The notes under the pieces are model-generated. The model ran no database searches and was not told the DNA's origin. It saw only the letters and a program-made list of their open reading frames with translations. From assembly GCF_007753265.1 (NCBI RefSeq), contig NZ_CP036349.1:4311363-4375362 (forward strand): DNA of 64,000 bases. Direction: 5' to 3'. This DNA is from Botrimarina mediterranea. Its GTDB lineage: Bacteria; Planctomycetota; Planctomycetia; Pirellulales; Lacipirellulaceae. The translations under genes were made by a program, and so were the position numbers. Each line of letters opens with the position of its first letter. The first letter of the stretch is position 1. Of the stretch, positions 46,017-53,227 are shown in pieces.

Positions 46017-46631
46017 ATGATTGACGACCCTTCCCACGGCTCTGTCACTTATTGGATCGCCGAGTTGCGTGACGGGGAGGCGTCGTCGGCGCAGCGGGAG
46101 CTTTGGGACCGGTACTTCCGGCGGATCGTCGCCCTAGCGCGGGCGAAGCTCGGCGCGCTGCCGCGCGGGCCGGCGGACGAAGAAGACGTCGCCATCAGCG
46201 CGATGCAGAGCCTGTTCCACGGCTTCGAGCGCGACCGCTTCCCCGATCTGTGCGACCGTCACAACCTCTGGTCGCTCTTGGCGAAGATCACCGCCCGCAA
46301 AGCGATCAACGAACGCCAGAAGCAGACCGCGAAGAAACGCGGCGGCGGCGTCCCGCGGCTGAGCGTCGGCCCCACCGGCGCCGACGACTCGATGCCACGG
46401 TGCGACCCCTCGGACGACGACCTCGGCCCCGAGTTCATCGTCGCGATGGAGGAAGAGATGCGCCGCCTGATGACGATCCTCCCCGACGAAACCCTACGCC
46501 GCATCGCTGGCCGCAAGCTCGAGGGTTATTCGAGCGCCGAGATCGCCACGGAGCTAGGCGTCGTGGAGCGAACGGTGGAGCGAAAGCTCGCCTTGATCCG
46601 GGCGACGTGGGCGCCGGCGGCTGAGGTTTGA
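46017..46631 (+). CDS. ECF-type sigma factor (PF07638-like)
   Basis: RNA polymerase sigma factor of 204 residues of the ECF type common in planctomycetes. Region 2 is AELRDGEASSAQRELWDRYF through ADEEDVAISAMQSLFHGFER. A linker includes the basic QKQTAKKRGGGVPRLS. Region 4 ends with EGYSSAEIATELGVVERTVE and KLALIRATW, a clear helix-turn-helix. No anti-sigma factor is adjacent; the preceding surface protease and the following PEP-CTERM gene suggest, weakly, control of exported proteins. The stop is 15 bases from an inverted repeat. Confidence 0.84.
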   Translation: MIDDPSHGSVTYWIAELRDGEASSAQRELWDRYFRRIVALARAKLGALPRGPADEEDVAISAMQSLFHGFERDRFPDLCDRHNLWSLLAKITARKAINERQKQTAKKRGGGVPRLSVGPTGADDSMPRCDPSDDDLGPEFIVAMEEEMRRLMTILPDETLRRIAGRKLEGYSSAEIATELGVVERTVERKLALIRATWAPAAEV

Positions 46632-46646
46632 GATTCGGGAAGGAAA

Positions 46647-46744
46647 TTAACCACGAAGGACACAAAGCACACGACGGCCTGTCATTGGGACTACCTTGGC
46701 CCCGCCAGAAAGTCCGTCGTGTCCTTTGTGCCCGTCGTGGTGAA
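46647..46744. repeat. Word-type inverted repeat between convergent genes (GGACACAAAG words)
   Basis: Arms 46647-46677 and 46714-46744 (TTAACCACGAAGGACACAAA and complement) match at about 27 of 31 positions. It fills the space from 16 bases after the sigma-factor stop to three bases before the stop of the opposite gene. It could serve as a two-way terminator, though no T tract is present. Confidence 0.88.
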
Positions 46745-46747
46745 CTA

Positions 46748-47758
46748 TCAGCGCCACGAAAAAATCTCTGTCGGGCACGCCCCACGCTTGCGGATCAGCG
46801 GCATGAGAGCGACGGCCGCCATCAGGGCCGTCGCGGGCTCGGGGACCGACAGCGCCGGCGCCGCGATGGTGAACGTGGCGTCGGCGTCGTCCCCGGGCAG
46901 GTTCAGGTCCCGATCCGTGAGGGCGTTGTGCGCCGGTTCATCCAATCCTCCCAGATCCTCGCCGAAACGGACCGTCGTCGCCGCAACGCCCAGCAGTTGC
47001 GAGACCCCCCCAATGTGGTCACGCCAGACCGTATAGTCAGCCGCATCGACGACGCCATCGAGGTTGCCGTCAGCGGCGTGCAAACCCACGGCGCCATATC
47101 CCGCAGTCCAGGTGGCGTGGTCAGGCTGGTCGACAGTCCCCAGCAGATCGTAGTCACCGACCGCGGTTATACGTTCGACGACGCCCCGATCGCCGATTTG
47201 CAGGTGCAGGTCGGCCGACCCGGCGTCGATCGCCGCTGCCTCGAAAGACGCGATCAGCCACGCCGGCTGGCCGTCGCCCGCAACAACGCAACCGATCTCG
47301 CCAGACGCACAAACGGGCCCTGGCCCTCGTGGCGCCGTCGCCGTGAGGTTGAATCCGTTGAGTCCATAAAGCCCGTCCGTCACGCCCCCCAATCCGAGCT
47401 CGAAGGCGTTGTACTCCGAGCCAAGTGTCGGTGTGGTGGTGGAATCGACAACGTACTCGAAGCGGTCGGTCGACCCATCGATCTGGTTGTAGAAGAGAAA
47501 AGAGCCGTCCACGAAATCAACTTCCGGACCGGTCGCCACGACGTTGAGCGAGACCGCCTCGAACTGCCGGCCCGCCGTCGGACGGCCCCAGACGTACAGA
47601 CGCGTCGTGACGCCCAGAGTAGCCCCCACATCGGCGTTAGAGGGCCCTGGCGTGGCCACGGCGCTCGTCGAAAGCCAGAAGTGAGCCGATACGGCCCCGG
47701 CGTCAGACGAAGCCGACAGAGCGATCACAGCGGCTGCTAGGCCTAAAGGCAAACGCAC
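46748..47758 (-). CDS. PEP-CTERM protein with dockerin-like module
   Basis: Exported protein of 336 residues without known enzyme motifs. A signal peptide (to about residue 22) is followed by a beta-rich domain (HFWLSTSAVATPGPSN; RLYVWGRP; FLFYNQIDG) and a dockerin-like DGNLDGVVDAADYTVWRD near residue 230. VPEPATALMAAVALMPLIRKR is the sorting tail, but ten more residues (GACPTEIFSW) follow before the stop. This extension is unusual since PEP-CTERM tails normally end just after the basic cluster; the adjoining palindromic repeat may have displaced the original stop. Start is GTG at 47758. Confidence 0.76.
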   Translation of the reverse strand: MRLPLGLAAAVIALSASSDAGAVSAHFWLSTSAVATPGPSNADVGATLGVTTRLYVWGRPTAGRQFEAVSLNVVATGPEVDFVDGSFLFYNQIDGSTDRFEYVVDSTTTPTLGSEYNAFELGLGGVTDGLYGLNGFNLTATAPRGPGPVCASGEIGCVVAGDGQPAWLIASFEAAAIDAGSADLHLQIGDRGVVERITAVGDYDLLGTVDQPDHATWTAGYGAVGLHAADGNLDGVVDAADYTVWRDHIGGVSQLLGVAATTVRFGEDLGGLDEPAHNALTDRDLNLPGDDADATFTIAAPALSVPEPATALMAAVALMPLIRKRGACPTEIFSWR

Positions 47759-47928
47759 GTCGATCGGCTCCGAAGAGTTAGGGCCCGGAAAAATGGCGCA
47801 ACGGCGCCCCTCTCAAATTACCCGCCGGGTTTGGCCGGGCCAAATGCTGGGGAAAAGTTTCACAATCCGCGTGCCGGCTCTCCCGGCGGCAACGTTATCT
47901 TGATAGCGCCCACTTCTTGAATAACGCC

Positions 47929-49119
47929 ATGCGAAGCCACTCGTCACGCCGAATCCTGCCGATTATCGCCGTCACGGCCCTCGCCACCGGCGCCGGGCCG
48001 TGCTTCGCCGCGACGGTGCTGTTCGCTGAGGACTTCAACAGCGTCACGCTGACTGCCTCGCCAACCTACGGCGTCCCCAACGCCTACTCTCCAGTCCCCC
48101 CTCCGGGCTGGGATGTCTCGAACTCGCTGCCGCCGGGGGGTGTCCCCGAGTGGCGGGGCTGGGCGATGGCCCGCAAGTCGTTCTGGCAGGCGGTCGGCGC
48201 CGCGTCGGGCGACGCCCCGGGCCGCGAACAGTTCACCCGCGGTAGCGGGACCATCGCCGTCGCCGACCCCGACCTCTGGAACTCGCCGCAGATCGGGCAG
48301 ACCGGCGACCCCGCCAACCGAGGGGGTTTCTTCTACAGCTTCCTCCACACGCCGGTGATCGACCTCGACGACCGGCCCGCCGCCGAGGACAGGCTGACCC
48401 TAGCGTTCGATAGCAGTTGGCTCAGCCTCAACTGCTGCGACGACGGCGACTACCTCGACCCGCCCCTCTTCCACCGCAACAACCAAACGGCCGTCGTTCG
48501 CGCCCGCGTCAATGGTGGGGCGCCGATCGAGCTGCTCCGCTGGGAGTCGGCGCCTTACTACGACGGCAACGGCTTCCCGACGATGATGCCGATGTCGCTC
48601 ACCGGCGCGCCCAACACGCCCAACCCCTTTTACCGCCGTTTCGCGCTCGACGAACGCGTGTTCATCGACCTCGCCGCCCTCCTATCGCCCGCTCCGACAA
48701 TCGCGGGAGGCGCGACGCGACTCAAGGGCGACATCCAGATCGAGTTTGCCGTCGAGAACGCCGGCGACGACGGCTGGTGGGCGGTGGACAACATCGAGAT
48801 GACTTCCTACGCTACGCTGCTGGGCGACATGAACTTTAGCGGCGACCTCGATCAAGGGGACTACGACGCCTTCGCCCTGGGGATGCTCGACACGCAGGCC
48901 TACCGCATCGACTTCTGGGGCGCTTACCCGGTCGAGAACGGCAGCCTCGACAGCACGTTCGACTTCGACGACATCCCGTGGTTTCTCGAGGTCATGAAGG
49001 ATGTCGGCGCCCCGGCCTCGGCGTACGCGCAGGCCTTCTTCGCAATCCCCGAACCCACCGGCGCCGCGCTGTCGCTCATTGCGATGCTCTCCTACGCGGC
49101 GCGCCGCCGTCCAGGATGA
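47929..49119 (+). CDS. PEP-CTERM exported protein
   Basis: Exported protein of 396 residues, unknown function. After the signal peptide (to about residue 27) it opens FAEDFNSVTL, the start of a beta-sandwich/jelly-roll like those in secreted lectin-type domains, and later has WWAVDNIEM, which is typical of the end of such a domain. A dockerin-like GDMNFSGDLDQGDYDAFALG and an FDDIPWFLE segment follow. The tail is IPEPTGAALSLIAMLSYAARRR. The ATG at 47929 is used. Its TGA overlaps the ATG of the next pilin-like gene. Confidence 0.76.
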   Translation: MRSHSSRRILPIIAVTALATGAGPCFAATVLFAEDFNSVTLTASPTYGVPNAYSPVPPPGWDVSNSLPPGGVPEWRGWAMARKSFWQAVGAASGDAPGREQFTRGSGTIAVADPDLWNSPQIGQTGDPANRGGFFYSFLHTPVIDLDDRPAAEDRLTLAFDSSWLSLNCCDDGDYLDPPLFHRNNQTAVVRARVNGGAPIELLRWESAPYYDGNGFPTMMPMSLTGAPNTPNPFYRRFALDERVFIDLAALLSPAPTIAGGATRLKGDIQIEFAVENAGDDGWWAVDNIEMTSYATLLGDMNFSGDLDQGDYDAFALGMLDTQAYRIDFWGAYPVENGSLDSTFDFDDIPWFLEVMKDVGAPASAYAQAFFAIPEPTGAALSLIAMLSYAARRRPG

Positions 49120-50093
49120 GCGCCGGCGCCGTCGATCGCTGTCGTGCGTTCACGCTCGTCGAGCTACTGGTGGTGATCGCAATCATCGCGGTGCTGGTGG
49201 GGCTGCTGCTGCCGGCAGTCCAAGCGGCGCGCGAGGCGGCGCGGCGGATGACGTGTGCGAATCACTTGCGGCAACTGGTGCTCGCCGCGCACCTCTATGA
49301 GTCGCGTCACAAGGTGCTGCCGCCCGGCTCACGATTGCACGATGTGCGTCAGCGAGCGGGCGTATCCTGGAGGGCGATCGTGCTCGACGGCATCGAAGAG
49401 TCCGCGTTACAAGACTTCGTTGGCCTGCAAGACGACGGCGGATACGCCAACGCCTACCCGACGCACGTGCCCGAAGTTTTCGTATGCCCCAGTTCGCCCG
49501 ATCGTCCCACGAACAACGGTCCCTACGATCCGGCGACGCCTTCGAGCCTACAACTCGACCGCGGCTGGTCCAACTACGCCGGCGTTAACGGCTCCGGCGC
49601 CACAACCGAGGGCGTGTGGGACCTCACCGGTACTTTCAACGGCGATCTCTACATTGATGGCGTCTTCTACCCCGGGAGCGAGGTTCGATTCTCCCATATA
49701 ACAGACGGCGCCTCCCAAACGCTCGCCATCGGCGAGCGCGTCTATGGCGTTACTCGCTGGGACGCCTTGCTAGAGGGCGCCATCTGGGACGGCCCTCCGG
49801 GCCCGACGCGGCGAATCGACGAAGTAAGGTCCTTCGCCACCAAGAATGTCCGTTACCCGATCAACGCCGATCCCAAACAGTTTGGCTACTACTACCAAGA
49901 CGTCACGGCGCCGCCCGGCGCCGACAAGTCACTCAAGATCAACGACTTCTACTTCGGTAGCCATCACCCCGGCGGGGCCCACTTTGCGATGACCGATGCG
50001 AGCGTGCCGTTCTTGCGCGACGACATCGACATCAACTTGTATCGCGCGCTCGGCAGCCGGAACGGCGGCGAAGTGCGCGACGGGGAGTTTTGA
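49116..50093 (+). CDS. DUF1559 pilin-like protein
   Basis: Pseudopilin-like protein of 325 residues. It has the prepilin signal [18 protein letters not shown] (residues 10-27) and AREAARRMTCANHLRQL. The C-terminal part ends HHPGGAHFAMTDASVPFL, the family H-x-D motif in slightly altered form. The ATG at 49116 overlaps the upstream stop (ATGA), so this gene and the PEP-CTERM gene before it are translationally coupled. A palindromic repeat follows 20 bases after the stop. Confidence 0.88.
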   Translation: MSAGAVDRCRAFTLVELLVVIAIIAVLVGLLLPAVQAAREAARRMTCANHLRQLVLAAHLYESRHKVLPPGSRLHDVRQRAGVSWRAIVLDGIEESALQDFVGLQDDGGYANAYPTHVPEVFVCPSSPDRPTNNGPYDPATPSSLQLDRGWSNYAGVNGSGATTEGVWDLTGTFNGDLYIDGVFYPGSEVRFSHITDGASQTLAIGERVYGVTRWDALLEGAIWDGPPGPTRRIDEVRSFATKNVRYPINADPKQFGYYYQDVTAPPGADKSLKINDFYFGSHHPGGAHFAMTDASVPFLRDDIDINLYRALGSRNGGEVRDGEF

Positions 50094-50112
50094 ACCGTGT
50101 GCGCGACTTTAG

Positions 50113-50199
50113 TGTGGGAGGGGTCTCCAGACCCCGATTACGGTCTCCATTCCAAAACGGCATGGTGCGCCTCATCAGCGTCTGGAGACGCCTCCCACA
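50113..50199. repeat. Inverted repeat (TGTGGGAGG-GTCTCCAGAC)
   Basis: Arms 50113-50134 and 50178-50199 agree at 20 of 22 positions as reverse complements. It lies between the convergent pilin-like and kinase genes. Confidence 0.85.
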
Positions 50200-50230
50200 G
50201 GTCGCCTTTTCAGTAACTAACATGACATCG

Positions 50231-52288
50231 TCACGGTCTATCGAGACCCTCCCCTAGCCCCTCCCTTGAAGGGAGGGGGAGACGACCTTGCTCTTGCTCT
50301 AGGAGCACTTCGGCTAGTGCGACGATGTCGCTTGGTGTGAGATTGCCGGCGGGCAGTTGCGGCGTTGTTACGTCTCTTAATTGCCTTGCCGCTTTCACAC
50401 CGGCGGCGCCGAGACGTTCTTCGCGCACCGCATCGCGTAGGGCTTCGGCTTTGGACAACGCCTCGCGCAGCTGCGTTAGCTCTTTCGATAACTGAGCGGT
50501 GGATGGCTCGCCGATCTCGGACAACAGCATCGCGGCTTCGGCGTCACGTCCGACGGCGAGGAGCAGCCGGGCCATTGCGATGCGGGCTTTAATTCCGCCA
50601 GCCGTTTTCACGGGCAACTGTTGCGTGGTCGCCATGAGACGCTCGCCGTCGTTTGTCAGCAACCGCTCGATCGCCGCCACGCGGATCGGATCGATATCGT
50701 GCCCTCGGACGCGAACGCCCTCGGCGTCCTTCGCCGCTTCGAGCTCATCGACTCGCTTCTCTTGTTGAGCGATCAACTCGTCGCGTTCGTCGAGTTGAGA
50801 CTCCAGCTTCGTCGCTTGCCGTCCGATCACCACCGCCGCGGTGGGCCCAACGATCGCCAGAACCGCTCCCAGCACCAACGCCGCCGCCAACGCCGGACGC
50901 CGCCGCGCCCACCGCCCTGCTCTTCCCCACACCGACAGCGGCCGCGCAAGCACCGGCTCGCCCGCCAGGTACCGCCGCATCTCGGCGGCGACATCGGCCG
51001 CGGTGGCGTAGCGCCCGCCGGGGTCTCGCTCTAGGCACTTCAGGCAGACCGTGGCCAGGTCCATCGGCACGCTGTCGTCGAGGCGCCGCGGGCTCGGGGC
51101 GTCGTCGGTGATCCGCTGCTGGATCTGGCTGGTTGCCGTGCCGCGGAACGGCAACTCGCCCGTCAACAGGCGGAACAACACCACGCCGAGCGAGTACACG
51201 TCCGTGCGGCGGTCGATCCACCGCGCGTTGCCGCTCGCCTGCTCGGGCGACATGTAGGCCGGCGTGCCGAGCACTTGACCGTCCATCGTCATCGTCACTT
51301 CGCCCGCGTCGCGCTTCGCCAGTCCAAAGTCCATCAGCCGCGGGCGCCCGATCTCCGTCAAGCCGACGCGCGCGGTCTCGCCCCCCGACGCGAAACGGTC
51401 GAGCATCACATTCGACGGCTTGAGGTCGCGGTGGATGACGCCACGGCTGTGCGCGTAGTCGAGCGCCTCGGCGATGTCGGCGACGATCGCCGCCGCCTGC
51501 CGGGGCGCCGGGCGCCACTCTTTGATCCGCTCCGAGAGCGGCTCGCCATCAACCAACTCGCTGACGATGTAGATCGAGCCCGTCCCCTCGGGCCCCGTGT
51601 CACGTCCCACTTCGTAGACCGAAACGATGCCCGGGTGCGCGAGCTGCGCCGCGGCTCGCGCTTCACGGAAGAACAGCTCGGCCTCGTGCGGCGCCAGCCC
51701 GCCGCGGCGCGGCAGCTTGAGCGCCACGTCGCGGTCGAGCTCCGGGTCGCGCGCCCGCCACACCGCGCCGAAGCCGCCGACGCCCAGCCGTTGCCTCAAA
51801 GCAAACCGACCGACGCGCGGCGCCGTGATGTCGGCGTTGGGCCCCTCGCTTAATAATCCGAACGAACTGCCGCACGCTTGGCAGGTGATGTCGTCGAGCT
51901 GGGCGTCCACCGGCAAGCCGACCCGGCTCTGGCACTGCGGGCAGCGCAGCTGCAAGGCGCCCGAACTAGAGGGCGTGACGCCGCGCCCAGTGAGCGTCGC
52001 GGCGTCGGCCAGCGATTCGTTCAGCAGGGCTTCAATCGCCGGCCTGCCAACCGCCCAGTCGGCTGCCTGCTCTCCCCGCACGGCCCGGTACTGCCGCTCG
52101 ATCTGGAAAAGCTCCCGCAGAGCCTCCAGTCTTAGCCCTTCCGGCAATTCGGCCTCGGGCAGCTCGGCGGCAAAGTCTTCGCAACGCGGCCCGTCGGCGC
52201 CCGCCGCCTCGCGCCAGGCCGCCTCGTACCGGTCGCAAACCGCGTCAATCGCGGCAAGCACGTCCAGCGGCTGGGTGGGGGTGGGCAT
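50231..52288 (-). CDS. Membrane Ser/Thr protein kinase with N-terminal zinc ribbon
   Basis: Hanks-type kinase of 685 residues. A helical N-terminus is followed by a zinc ribbon CPQCQ...CQACG (about residues 114-139). The kinase domain (about 160-440) shows the G-loop LGVGGFGAVWRA, VALKLPRR with the ATP-binding Lys, catalytic HRDLKPSNV, MDFGLAKRD and the P+1 GTPAYMSPEQA. A transmembrane segment (about 468-490) precedes a coiled coil (LESQLDERDELIAQQEKRVD) and a helical extracytoplasmic region. The last 18 residues, GRLPLPSREGLGEGLDRP, are encoded by a repeat element, not by family sequence. Confidence 0.9.
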   Translation of the reverse strand: MPTPTQPLDVLAAIDAVCDRYEAAWREAAGADGPRCEDFAAELPEAELPEGLRLEALRELFQIERQYRAVRGEQAADWAVGRPAIEALLNESLADAATLTGRGVTPSSSGALQLRCPQCQSRVGLPVDAQLDDITCQACGSSFGLLSEGPNADITAPRVGRFALRQRLGVGGFGAVWRARDPELDRDVALKLPRRGGLAPHEAELFFREARAAAQLAHPGIVSVYEVGRDTGPEGTGSIYIVSELVDGEPLSERIKEWRPAPRQAAAIVADIAEALDYAHSRGVIHRDLKPSNVMLDRFASGGETARVGLTEIGRPRLMDFGLAKRDAGEVTMTMDGQVLGTPAYMSPEQASGNARWIDRRTDVYSLGVVLFRLLTGELPFRGTATSQIQQRITDDAPSPRRLDDSVPMDLATVCLKCLERDPGGRYATAADVAAEMRRYLAGEPVLARPLSVWGRAGRWARRRPALAAALVLGAVLAIVGPTAAVVIGRQATKLESQLDERDELIAQQEKRVDELEAAKDAEGVRVRGHDIDPIRVAAIERLLTNDGERLMATTQQLPVKTAGGIKARIAMARLLLAVGRDAEAAMLLSEIGEPSTAQLSKELTQLREALSKAEALRDAVREERLGAAGVKAARQLRDVTTPQLPAGNLTPSDIVALAEVLLEQEQGRLPLPSREGLGEGLDRP
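50258..50278. repeat. Hairpin repeat inside the kinase 3' end
   Basis: CCCCTCCC and GGGAGGGG flank loop TTGAA. It encodes the LPLPSREGLGEG segment of the kinase C-terminus. Confidence 0.7.
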
Positions 52289-52293
52289 GAAGG

Positions 52294-52441
52294 AGTGGGC
52301 GGTGGGCAGTCGGTAGTGGGCAGGAACACCTAGATTACTTCATCGCAAGGCTCGGAGGATGGCTAGCCGTCGAAAGCTGCCTCTGCGAAAATACCGGTCT
52401 CGCTCAAGAAACTGCCCACTGCCCACTGCTGACTGCCCACT
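52294..52441. repeat. Word-type inverted repeat filling the kinase-hisA divergent gap (GGGCAGT words)
   Basis: The left arm 52294-52323 is near-tandem GTGGGCAGT; the right arm 52412-52441 is its imperfect complement. The element begins six bases from the kinase ATG and ends one base before the hisA ATG at 52443, so both promoters must lie within it. Confidence 0.88.
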
Positions 52442-52442
52442 A

Positions 52443-53177
52443 ATGCAAATCTGGCCCGCCATCGACCTCCGCGGCGGCAAGTGCGTCCGCCTTCGGCAGG
52501 GGGACTACGCCCAGGAGACGGTCTTCAACGACGAGCCCGCCGCTGTTGCACGGATGTTCGCCGACGCCGGCGCCCGCTGCTTGCACGTGGTGGACCTCGA
52601 CGGCGCCCGCGAAGGCGCCCCCGTCAACCTGCCGGCCGTTGAAGAGATTCTCGATGTCTTCAATAGCTACGACGAGCCCTGCCACGTCGAGCTTGGCGGC
52701 GGCGTCCGCGACGAGCAAGCGATCGCCGAGCTGCTCGACTTTGGCCTCGACCGCCTCGTCGTTGGCACGTCGGCCATCAAGCATACCGACTGGTTCGAAG
52801 GGATTGTCGAGCGGTTCCCCGGCAAGCTCGTGCTGGGCGTCGACGCCCGCGACGGCCTCGTGGCGACCGACGGCTGGCTCGAAACCAGCCAGACGAACGC
52901 CGTTGAACTCGCCCAGCGCTTCATCGGTAAGCCCCTCGCCGCGATCGTCTACACCGACATCGCCACCGACGGCATGATGCAGGGCCCGAACGTCGCCGCC
53001 ATGGCCGAGATGCAAGCCGCCATGGGGAGTCTCCCTGTCGTCGCCTCCGGCGGCGTCACGACGCTCGACGACGTGCAGCGGCTCAAAGACGCGGGCCTCG
53101 CCGCCGCCATCATCGGCCGCGCGCTGTACGAGGGGACGATCGACCTATCGAAGGCGATTGCGATCGGGAACTCGTAA
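52443..53177 (+). CDS. hisA: HisA, ProFAR isomerase
   Basis: TIM-barrel isomerase of histidine synthesis converting ProFAR to PRFAR. The length of 244 residues is normal. IWPAIDLRGGKCVRL carries the first catalytic Asp (about residue 8). LHVVDLDGAREG, ELGGGVRD, VGTSAIKH, LGVDARDG and YTDIATDGMMQGPN with the second Asp (about 131-133) follow, then VVASGGVTTLDD and IIGRALYEG. The ATG at 52443 is the natural start; the in-frame sequence before it is repeat DNA. Other his genes are not nearby. Confidence 0.93.
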   Translation: MQIWPAIDLRGGKCVRLRQGDYAQETVFNDEPAAVARMFADAGARCLHVVDLDGAREGAPVNLPAVEEILDVFNSYDEPCHVELGGGVRDEQAIAELLDFGLDRLVVGTSAIKHTDWFEGIVERFPGKLVLGVDARDGLVATDGWLETSQTNAVELAQRFIGKPLAAIVYTDIATDGMMQGPNVAAMAEMQAAMGSLPVVASGGVTTLDDVQRLKDAGLAAAIIGRALYEGTIDLSKAIAIGNS

Positions 53178-53227
53178 GCGATCGGACCAGCCCAACCACG
53201 CGGCTCACACGGGGGCCCTTCGTTCGC

